A DNA stretch of 5,765 bases from Bacteroidota bacterium (GTDB lineage: Bacteria > Bacteroidota > UBA10030 > UBA6906). The DNA is taken from positions 1 to 5,765 of the forward strand of contig JAERML010000103.1 in NCBI GenBank assembly GCA_016844425.1. The letters run 5' to 3'. Shown here in pieces: positions 1 to 5,765 of the stretch. Under the pieces are notes generated by a model. That model made no database searches, was not told the origin of the DNA, and saw only the letters and a list, made by a program, of their open reading frames with translations. The position numbers and the translations under genes are program-made. Numbering within the stretch: position 1 is the first letter of the stretch; every line of letters begins with the position of its first letter.

Positions 1-14
1 CAGAAGTCCCACCC

Positions 15-25
15 AAAGAGGAGAG
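15..25 (+). promoter_or_regulatory. Strong Shine-Dalgarno sequence of the TonB-dependent receptor gene
   Basis: The purine-rich run AAAGAGGAGAG contains a clean AGGAG core at 19-23, seven bases before the ATG at 31. This good match at good spacing fixes the start of the receptor gene. Only 30 bases precede the gene, so its promoter, if it lies here at all, is outside the window. Confidence 0.85.
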
Positions 26-30
26 CGTGT

Positions 31-3000
31 ATGCGTCCATTGATACTCTCTATTCTTCTTGCCTTCACATATGTTACTCTTACCTTTGCAGGAACCACCG
101 GCAAGATTGTTGGCACGGTGACTGATGCGCGCACGGGTGAAAACCTCATCAGTGCAAACATCGTCATCGTGGGAAAGACCATCGGTGCCTCCACGAATGT
201 TGATGGGTACTTCGTTATACTCAACGTCCCACCGGGGAAGTACACACTCAGAGCGTCGCTTGTCGGCTTCCGTACGACGATAGTTGCCGACGTGTCTGTG
301 GAAATCGATCTCACGACGCAGGTTCCGATAAGACTTACGGAGGAAGCCGTACAAGGCGAAGAGGTGACGGTTGTTGCCCAGCGGCCCGTCATCCAGAAGG
401 ACCTCTCCGCCAGCAGCGCGAACATAAGCGCCGTTGATGTTGAATTGCTTCCCACAGCTTCGGTCAGTGCGGTAGTCGCACTGCAGGCAGGTATTGAAAG
501 AAACGCCAATGGTGAATTGGTCATCCGTGGCGGTGGTGCGGACCAAACACTGTTTCTCCTCGACGGTCAATCGTTGCGGGATGGACGTACCAACAAAGCG
601 TTTACCCAGATTAGTCTCTCCTCGATCGATAACCTGCAGATCACCACAGGGGGATGGAACGCCGAGTATGGCAATGTGCGATCCGGTCTTGTCAACGCAG
701 TAACGAAAGAAGGAAACGCAAGCGCCTACAATATCTCGGTAACAACGCGGTACAGCCCCGCCCGGCCCAAACACTTTGGTCCTTCAATCTATGATCTGAA
801 CTCGTACTTTATTCGCCCCTTCGTTGATCCTGCGGTAGCGTTCACGGGCACAACGAGCGGGGCATGGGACGCGTATACCCGGAAACAGTACCAAGACTTT
901 GAAGGATGGAATTCCATCTCTCAGAAAACTCTTGCGGACAACGATCCTACAAACGATCTCACTCCAGAAGCAGCCCAGCGATTGTTCTTATGGGAGCATC
1001 GGCGTCAGGTAGAGATATCCAAGGATGATTATGATATCGATGCAGGGTTCGGAGGTCCTTTCCCATTTGTCAGCCAATACTTGGGGGACCTGCGCTTCTT
1101 TGCATCCTACCGGCAATCGAGGGATGCATATCTGATTCCACTCTCGCGTGATTCGTACAATGACTATGTCGGTCAGCTGAAGTTGACATCCGATGTTGGC
1201 TCCAACATGAAGTTGATGGTGGAAGGATTGATCTCGCGGGGTGAAGGGACTACAAATAACAACACCGGTTCAGATGGCGTATTTACTTCGCCATCGAGCA
1301 TTGCAAACCTGGTCGATCGTGTGAGCTACATTGATGGACGAATTTTTGGAACGGACTACTGGGCACCGACAGTGGTCAAGGGGAACATGGTCGGCGCGAA
1401 GTTCTCCCACGTGATCAATCCAACAACTTTCTATAGTCTGAGCCTCCATCGGTACCAGACGAAGTACGACACAAATCCGGATCGCGCACGCGACACGGCG
1501 AAGGTCTACAAGTTTGGCAACTCATACTATGTCGATGAGGCGCCATACGGGTTCCAGCCGCTTCCGAGCAACGGCATTGGGGGTGGAATGCGCATGGGGG
1601 TAGGGATGAGTAATTCCCGTGACAGTACAGTCGTTGCCACATATAATGTTCGCGGCGATTTTACGAACCAATTCGACCAGCATAACCAGTTCCAGGGCGG
1701 CTTCGAATTCGTTTACACTGATAACAATGTCAACTACCGCTCGGTCGATACATACTTGCCGTCAGGCCGGTCAGCGTCCGTGTGGCACACCTTCCCGAAG
1801 CAAGGCGCAGCGTATCTTCAGGATAAGCTGGAGTATGCAGGCATGGTCGCCAATCTTGGTGTCCGTCTTGACTACTCATATGCAGGCGGAAGTTGGTACA
1901 AGTATGGTCCCTACGACAAGGCATTCTCAGGCACTCGTTCATTTGGAATTGACACCGCCTTCCAGAAGATTCCAACGGAGAAGATCATCACGTTCTCACC
2001 CCGTGTCGGGATTGCGTTTCCGATCACAGAGTACTCAAAGATTTTCTTCAACTACGGCCATTTCCGGTCGTTGCCGTTCCCCGAGAATCTTTTCCTGATC
2101 CGTCGTGAATCCTCAGCCGGCAGCATTATTCGCCTCGCAAATCCCAATAACCCACTCCCCAAAACTGTTTCGTACGAATTGGGGTACGAACATAGCATCC
2201 TCGATCAATTCCTGATCCGCGTGGCAGGGTATTACAAGGATGTGACTCAGGAAACCAAGCTCGTGCAGTACATCAGCAAAAACGGTCAGGTGGACTACCA
2301 GGTCAGCACAAGCAATCTCTACGAGGACATTCGTGGCTTCGAGGTGACGTTGTCCCGCAATCGCGGCTCATGGGTGCAGGGGTTCGTCAACTACACCTAC
2401 GACGTAAATACGAGTGGATATTTCGGACGTGAGAAGTACTATGAGAACCCCGTTACCATGCGTGACGAGGAGAAGACGAATGTATCACAAGACACACCGG
2501 TCCCGCAGCCATACGGACGTGCAAATGTCAACTTCAAGACGCCTGAGGATCTTGGTCCGATCATCGGAGATTTTCAACTCAATGTTGTTGGCTCGTATAG
2601 CTCCGGAAGCCACTTTACATGGGGCGGTGGAGGTGGCGTGGCCCCAGTGAGTGCGCGCAACAATGTTCAGTGGACCGACAGTTGGAACATCGACCTGCGC
2701 TTCTCGAAGAATTTTACGTTCGACAAACTCAACCTGCAGCTGTTTATCGACGTTTCCAATGCGTTGAACTTCAAACGGATGAGTCATTTCGGATTTTTCA
2801 ACGGCACGGACTTTGACGATTATATGAAATCGCTGCACCTTCCTGAGGGGATTGCGGGGAATGAGATCGAGGCGAAGTTTGGATATCTGAACTTCCCGGG
2901 TGATGACAAGCCGGGCGATTATCGTCGGGGCGGAGTCTTCACACCAATGGTCTCCGTCGCCAGCCTGGGGACTGTGACCGTTCCTGCGCCCAGTGCGTTC

Positions 3001-3186
3001 TACCATGATCGATCCTCGGGCCGTTGGGTGCAATATGTCGGTGGAAGCTGGGTCGATGTCCCGGGTGACAAGCTCCAGCAGGCATTGGATGACAAGGCGT
3101 ACATCGATATGCCAAACCTTGACACATTCGTTTTTCTGAACCCCCGTGATTTCTATTACGGGATCAGGGTGTCATTTGAATTCTAG
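31..3186 (+). CDS. TonB-dependent outer-membrane receptor with N-terminal carboxypeptidase-regulatory-like domain
   Basis: This is a complete 1051-residue receptor that would use TonB/ExbBD energy to move a ligand across the outer membrane; the ligand cannot be read from the sequence. Residues 1-20 form a signal peptide (basic R2, hydrophobic core, likely cleavage after TFA). Residues 24-95 match a CarboxypepD_reg-like beta-sandwich (GKIVGTVTDARTGENL, then NVDGYF and VPPGKYTL). EEVTVVA at 110-116 sits where a TonB box is expected. Residues 118-230 are the plug, with the typical IRGGGADQTLFLLDG at 165-179 and the WNAEYGNVRSGLVNAVTKEG stretch ending at 228. The rest reads as a large beta-barrel with long loops; VSNALNF near 908-914 is a usual late-barrel motif, and the chain ends YGIRVSFEF with the terminal Phe expected for BAM-assembled proteins. 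The length fits SusC-sized receptors, but no SusD gene follows. The start is supported by a strong Shine-Dalgarno sequence and an intact signal peptide. No frameshift is seen. Confidence 0.95.
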   Translation: MRPLILSILLAFTYVTLTFAGTTGKIVGTVTDARTGENLISANIVIVGKTIGASTNVDGYFVILNVPPGKYTLRASLVGFRTTIVADVSVEIDLTTQVPIRLTEEAVQGEEVTVVAQRPVIQKDLSASSANISAVDVELLPTASVSAVVALQAGIERNANGELVIRGGGADQTLFLLDGQSLRDGRTNKAFTQISLSSIDNLQITTGGWNAEYGNVRSGLVNAVTKEGNASAYNISVTTRYSPARPKHFGPSIYDLNSYFIRPFVDPAVAFTGTTSGAWDAYTRKQYQDFEGWNSISQKTLADNDPTNDLTPEAAQRLFLWEHRRQVEISKDDYDIDAGFGGPFPFVSQYLGDLRFFASYRQSRDAYLIPLSRDSYNDYVGQLKLTSDVGSNMKLMVEGLISRGEGTTNNNTGSDGVFTSPSSIANLVDRVSYIDGRIFGTDYWAPTVVKGNMVGAKFSHVINPTTFYSLSLHRYQTKYDTNPDRARDTAKVYKFGNSYYVDEAPYGFQPLPSNGIGGGMRMGVGMSNSRDSTVVATYNVRGDFTNQFDQHNQFQGGFEFVYTDNNVNYRSVDTYLPSGRSASVWHTFPKQGAAYLQDKLEYAGMVANLGVRLDYSYAGGSWYKYGPYDKAFSGTRSFGIDTAFQKIPTEKIITFSPRVGIAFPITEYSKIFFNYGHFRSLPFPENLFLIRRESSAGSIIRLANPNNPLPKTVSYELGYEHSILDQFLIRVAGYYKDVTQETKLVQYISKNGQVDYQVSTSNLYEDIRGFEVTLSRNRGSWVQGFVNYTYDVNTSGYFGREKYYENPVTMRDEEKTNVSQDTPVPQPYGRANVNFKTPEDLGPIIGDFQLNVVGSYSSGSHFTWGGGGGVAPVSARNNVQWTDSWNIDLRFSKNFTFDKLNLQLFIDVSNALNFKRMSHFGFFNGTDFDDYMKSLHLPEGIAGNEIEAKFGYLNFPGDDKPGDYRRGGVFTPMVSVASLGTVTVPAPSAFYHDRSSGRWVQYVGGSWVDVPGDKLQQALDDKAYIDMPNLDTFVFLNPRDFYYGIRVSFEF

Positions 3187-3190
3187 AGAG

Positions 3191-3240
3191 CCTCTGCTTG
3201 TCCCGGAGATTCGTTGTGTCAACAACAACCTGTTCAGAGG
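3191..3240 (+). promoter_or_regulatory. Possible Shine-Dalgarno-masking stem between genes 1 and 2
   Basis: CCTCTG at 3191-3196 is the exact reverse complement of CAGAGG at 3235-3240, and the second arm is part of the ribosome binding site of the downstream gene. Between them a small hairpin can form: GTTGT at 3213-3217 and ACAAC at 3222-3226 around a four-base loop. The left arm starts four bases after the stop codon of the upstream gene, so a terminating ribosome would cover it. That would suit translational coupling. The stem is only six base pairs with a 38-base interior and may be chance; there is no U-tract, so it is not an intrinsic terminator. Confidence 0.3.
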
Positions 3241-3242
3241 AA
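3236..3242 (+). promoter_or_regulatory. Ribosome binding site deciding the start of the exported FN3 protein
   Basis: AGAGGAA lies just upstream of the ATG at 3245, with four bases between AGAGG and the start codon. The spacing is on the short side. It picks the 3245 start over the in-frame ATG at 3146, which lies inside the upstream gene. The same bases form one arm of a possible masking stem. Confidence 0.7.
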
Positions 3243-3244
3243 CT

Positions 3245-5365
3245 ATGAAGCTTCGCATACTTAGCCTTTCATTGGTTGCCACACTTCTCGCTCTGGTCGA
3301 TGTGCACGCACAGTTCGAGGCGCGGTTCATGGCTGTTGGTTCACTGCATAGCTGGTTTGCAAACACGGGCTGCGAGATCGAGGAGGGTCGCGTGCGCCCG
3401 CAGCAGCAAGATGGGCTCCAATGGCCGGCCATCTACAGGTACCAGGATATGGAGGCAGCCAAGGGGTTGTGGATTGGTTGCACGGACTTCCGTGATGAAA
3501 CAGGAACCACATACACGAAGAAAGTCATTCATATTGGGCCCCGCGTGAGTGGTGTTGGTCCGGGCCCAAATGGAGGATTCTTCCCGACACGTTTTGAAAC
3601 CATCAGTCAGGTCGATCCACCAATCGTCTATGTCGATGGCGCCATATCCGAAGGCAAATCGCTTGACAACACGGACGTGGATCCGACAATGAAAGCCGAT
3701 CGGATGATCATCAACGAGGTCAACACATCCATCGGCCTCACGATGACCCGCAAGATTCTGGGATTCAGCCAGGGCTACCATGACAACTATTTCATCTACG
3801 ACTACACCTTCACGAACACTGGCAACGCCGACGATGATGCGGAGATCGAATTCCCCAACAATACCTTGACCGGGGTCTACTTCTTCTACCAGTATCGTTA
3901 TGCCATTTGTCGCGAGACGAGGTATGAGTTTGGCAACGCGACCGGCTGGGGGATCAACACGATGAACGACACTCGCGGCGATGGCGTGAAACCCGATCCG
4001 CCCGGCCAGAACGTACGAGCACAGTTTGCATATCAGGGAAAGTATCCTGTGTTTACTGCCTGGGATAATCTTGGCGGTCCGATCTTCAGGCGTGACACCG
4101 AAAAATTCATCGACGCAGAAGATACAGTCGGTCGATTGGGTAACGCGCAGTTTGTTGGTGTGGCGACCATTCTCGCATCGCGGAGCGCCACGGACAGCAC
4201 CGATGATGCAGCACAACCGCGCACGACAACGCATATGGGTTCCGATGATCCGCTCAACTCGGCGAACGACCAATTCAACACGGCTAAGATGGCACAGGAG
4301 TATGCGTGGATGGAAGGCGGCCATGCAAACCCGCGTCATGCAGATCGGGTTGAACCGTCGGGGAATTTCAACAACCCTACCGGCGATCCTTCGCTGCCCG
4401 GAACTTTCGGCGCATCCGGTGGTTGGTCGAGCGCAAATGGTTATGGGCCCTACACAATTGGTCCAGGACAAAGCATTCGCATTATCATGGCGGAAGGAGC
4501 ATCGGGGCTGAGTCGAGCGCGATGTATCTCAATTGGTTCGCGATATAAAGCTGGGGCGATCAGCGCGGTGGCAAAGAATGACTCGTTCCTCACAGGTAAA
4601 GATTCTCTGTTCCTGACATTTCGAAGAGCCATTGCAAACTATCAGTCCGGTTATAACATTCCACAGCCGCCGCTGCCACCGAAGTCATTCACTGTAAGTT
4701 CTGGAGGTGACAAGATCAGTCTTTCATGGACTTCGTACGGTAGCGGACCAACTGTTGTGGCATGGCGGCTCTATCGTACTGTCGGTGCGTATTATGGCAG
4801 AGACAGCTTGATCGCCGAGCTTCCCGTGTCTGCCACCTCGTATGACGATCTCACACCTGTTCGAGGGGTGTCGTACTACTACTATATGCAGGCAGTCGGA
4901 GAAGCCTCTGCAAATACTGGCGGAGGGCTGACTCCGCCCGGTGTCGCGTTGAGTAGCAACCGCATATACACCCAGGCGTACGATGCCGCGTTCCTTAGAC
5001 GTCCGGCGGGCCCAGCTCTCAAACCTCTCGGGAATACCGGTGTTGGTGGTAGCCAAATTCGTATCGTGCCGAACCCCTATGTTGTGTCTGCCTATTCCAA
5101 AATTGGCGACGAAGGCTCTCTGCTGTTTCCAGGTGAAACGGACAAGATCGCATTCTATAATATTCCGGGTCGTTGCACAATCAAGATCTATACGGAGCTT
5201 GGCGAACTCATCAAGGAGATTCTCCATACAGATGGCAGCGGGGATGCGTCCTGGAACTCAGTGACCTCCTCGAACCAGGTTGTGGTCAGCGGAGTCTACA
5301 TCGCCGTCGTGGAAGATCTGGACAATGGCAACAAGGCCATTGAGAAGTTTGTGGTCATCCGGTAA
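3245..5365 (+). CDS. Exported fibronectin-III-like protein with T9SS-like C-terminal domain
   Basis: This is a 706-residue exported protein of unknown function. Residues 1-22 form a signal peptide (K2/R4, then a Leu/Val-rich core, probable cleavage at VHA|Q). Residues 23-470 are an uncharacterised region that I recognise only as resembling conserved hypothetical proteins of Ignavibacteria-type genomes; landmarks are SLHSWFANTGCEIE (33-46), WPAIYRYQDMEAAKGLWIG (60-78), YDYTFTNTGN (185-194) and GPGQSIRIIMAEGASGLSR (406-424). A proline-rich linker (473-479) leads into a fibronectin-III-like domain of about 473-555, with LSWTS and a Tyr-rich strand ending near AVGE. After a linker, residues 605-706 begin with VPNPY and follow the usual order of a T9SS type A-like (Por secretion tail/FlgD Ig-like) domain: TIKIYTELGELIKEI, a Trp at 670, SGVYIAVVE and the end KFVVIR. 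The start at 3245 is chosen for its ribosome binding site and signal peptide. It lies 58 bases after the receptor and 27 before the PorV-like gene, so it is probably co-transcribed. Five cysteines (43, 79, 222, 427, 644) are present; no catalytic motif was recognised. Confidence 0.9.
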   Translation: MKLRILSLSLVATLLALVDVHAQFEARFMAVGSLHSWFANTGCEIEEGRVRPQQQDGLQWPAIYRYQDMEAAKGLWIGCTDFRDETGTTYTKKVIHIGPRVSGVGPGPNGGFFPTRFETISQVDPPIVYVDGAISEGKSLDNTDVDPTMKADRMIINEVNTSIGLTMTRKILGFSQGYHDNYFIYDYTFTNTGNADDDAEIEFPNNTLTGVYFFYQYRYAICRETRYEFGNATGWGINTMNDTRGDGVKPDPPGQNVRAQFAYQGKYPVFTAWDNLGGPIFRRDTEKFIDAEDTVGRLGNAQFVGVATILASRSATDSTDDAAQPRTTTHMGSDDPLNSANDQFNTAKMAQEYAWMEGGHANPRHADRVEPSGNFNNPTGDPSLPGTFGASGGWSSANGYGPYTIGPGQSIRIIMAEGASGLSRARCISIGSRYKAGAISAVAKNDSFLTGKDSLFLTFRRAIANYQSGYNIPQPPLPPKSFTVSSGGDKISLSWTSYGSGPTVVAWRLYRTVGAYYGRDSLIAELPVSATSYDDLTPVRGVSYYYYMQAVGEASANTGGGLTPPGVALSSNRIYTQAYDAAFLRRPAGPALKPLGNTGVGGSQIRIVPNPYVVSAYSKIGDEGSLLFPGETDKIAFYNIPGRCTIKIYTELGELIKEILHTDGSGDASWNSVTSSNQVVVSGVYIAVVEDLDNGNKAIEKFVVIR

Positions 5366-5383
5366 CCGGGCAATCAATCAAAC

Positions 5384-5386
5384 AGG
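5384..5386 (+). promoter_or_regulatory. Weak Shine-Dalgarno of the PorV-like gene
   Basis: Only AGG (within CAGG) is found in the 27-base gap, six bases before the ATG at 5393. It is much weaker than the sites of the two upstream genes. The closeness to the upstream stop codon (TAA at 5363-5365) suggests the gene may depend partly on translation of its neighbour; that is inference. Confidence 0.35.
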
Positions 5387-5392
5387 CCAGCA

Positions 5393-5765
5393 ATGAGAAC
5401 TCGATATCACATGGGCAGTTGTATGGTGCTGATGATCTGCTCATTGAACATCACCGCATTGAGCCAGCAGAAGCTTGCACAGACAGGTATGAAATTCCTG
5501 AACGTTATTTCGGACGCGCGCGCTGCGGCGTTGGGCGGCGGAATGACTGCTGTGGAAGGCTACTCGTCCTCGCTGTTTCTCAATCCGGCGGGTATTGCCA
5601 GGCTGGAGCACAACGTCAACTTTTCAGTTGGCAGGACCCAGTGGATTGCCGACATCAATCATACATTCGGCAGCGTTGCATTCAGGCCGTGGGACGGCGA
5701 ATATGGAGTGCTCGGCTTTTTTGTCCAGTCTGTCGATTACGGAGAGTTCCATGAAACGGTCCTTA
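5393..5765 (+). CDS. PorV/PorQ-family outer-membrane protein, 5' part (runs off the window)
   Basis: The first 124 codons are present and the reading frame is open to the right edge. Residues 1-24 make a plausible signal peptide (R2/R4, hydrophobic stretch 11-23, cleavage near ALS|Q). The mature start shows what I recognise as the PorV/PorQ-family signature: KFLNVISDARAAALGGGMTAVEG at 34-56, then SSLFLNPAGIARL at 59-71, followed by alternating strands such as VNFSVGRTQWIADI and GVLGFFVQSVDYGEF. PorV is a FadL-like outer-membrane beta-barrel that acts in the type IX secretion attachment complex and binds the C-terminal domains of cargo; PorQ is a related member. Many paralogues occur in Ignavibacteria-like genomes, so this need not be the core PorV. 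It follows a gene whose product has a T9SS-like C-terminal domain, which fits a cargo/handler pairing. The start at 5393 gives a complete signal peptide; in-frame ATGs at 5411, 5423 and 5432 are alternatives. The full family length cannot be judged here. Confidence 0.88.
   Translation, partial: MRTRYHMGSCMVLMICSLNITALSQQKLAQTGMKFLNVISDARAAALGGGMTAVEGYSSSLFLNPAGIARLEHNVNFSVGRTQWIADINHTFGSVAFRPWDGEYGVLGFFVQSVDYGEFHETVL

Noticed and set aside
1619..2098. A 159-codon open frame on the + strand overlapping the receptor gene.
   Set aside because: It is a shifted reading of barrel-coding sequence, Ser/Arg/Thr-rich and without recognisable motifs.
2621..2636. G-rich run GGGGCGGTGGAGGTGG that could form a two-tier G-quadruplex.
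   Set aside because: It simply encodes a polyglycine loop of the receptor, with mixed Gly codons; two-tier motifs of this kind are common by chance.
2485..3033. A 182-codon open frame on the minus strand inside the receptor gene.
   Set aside because: It is also codon-in-phase antisense to a clear receptor reading frame, with no ribosome site or family likeness.
3146..3244. An upstream in-frame ATG giving the exported protein 33 more residues.
   Set aside because: It would overlap the receptor gene by 41 bases, lacks a good ribosome site and would put a non-signal sequence ahead of a clear signal peptide. The ATG at 3245 fits better.
3534..3569. Inverted repeat TTGGGCCC ... GGGCCCAA with a 20-base spacer.
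   Set aside because: It lies inside a coding stretch rich in Gly-Pro codons, which produces GGGCCC runs. With no U-tract and a mid-gene position it is probably codon-driven.
3341..4471. A 376-codon open frame on the minus strand.
   Set aside because: It is exactly codon-in-phase antisense to the exported-protein gene. Such frames stay open wherever the sense gene avoids TTA, CTA and TCA codons. Its translation shows no domain, and the sense strand has a signal peptide and recognisable domains.
5420..5442. Cysteines at residues 10 and 16 of the PorV-like signal region as a possible lipoprotein site.
   Set aside because: Neither fits a lipobox: residue 16 has Ile before it, and residue 10 lies before the hydrophobic core. 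The ALS|Q signal peptidase I site is more likely.
5419..5754. A 111-codon open frame at the right end.
   Set aside because: It is out of frame with the PorV-like gene at 5393, whose translation matches a known family; this one is Cys/Arg-rich noise.
1..5765. CRISPR arrays, insertion sequences, tRNA or rRNA genes, phage genes.
   Set aside because: No spaced direct repeats, transposase-like products, terminal inverted repeats or RNA gene signatures were seen on reading.

Overview
The window holds three genes on the + strand, closely spaced and reading the same way. Nearly all of it is coding and the minus strand has no credible gene. The gene types point to a Gram-negative bacterium of the Bacteroidota/Chlorobiota/Ignavibacteriota (FCB) assemblage: a TonB-dependent receptor with an N-terminal carboxypeptidase-regulatory-like domain, a secreted protein ending in a type IX secretion (T9SS)-like C-terminal domain, and a PorV/PorQ-family outer-membrane protein. 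The roughly balanced base composition and the wording of the proteins remind me most of Ignavibacteria/Kapabacteria-type genomes. That placement is an impression from recalled family members, not a search result.

Layout: 1-30 is a short leader with a strong Shine-Dalgarno sequence. 31-3186 encodes a complete 1051-residue TonB-dependent outer-membrane receptor. 3187-3244 is a 58-base gap carrying the second gene's ribosome binding site and a possible stem that could mask it. 3245-5365 encodes a 706-residue exported protein with a signal peptide, a large uncharacterised N-terminal region, a fibronectin-III-like domain and a C-terminal sorting-like domain. 5366-5392 is a 27-base gap. 5393-5765 is the first 124 codons of a PorV/PorQ-type protein that runs off the right edge.

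The gaps are short and no terminator is visible, so the three genes probably form one operon. Read as a unit, they encode a TonB-energised outer-membrane gate, an exported protein that looks like T9SS cargo, and a relative of PorV, the outer-membrane protein that takes part in handling T9SS cargo. This resembles a SusC/SusD-type pair in which the surface partner is a T9SS-like protein instead of a SusD lipoprotein, with its own PorV-like protein alongside. The individual families are known; the joint function and substrate are not evident from the sequence. No mobile element, CRISPR array, tRNA or rRNA was seen.
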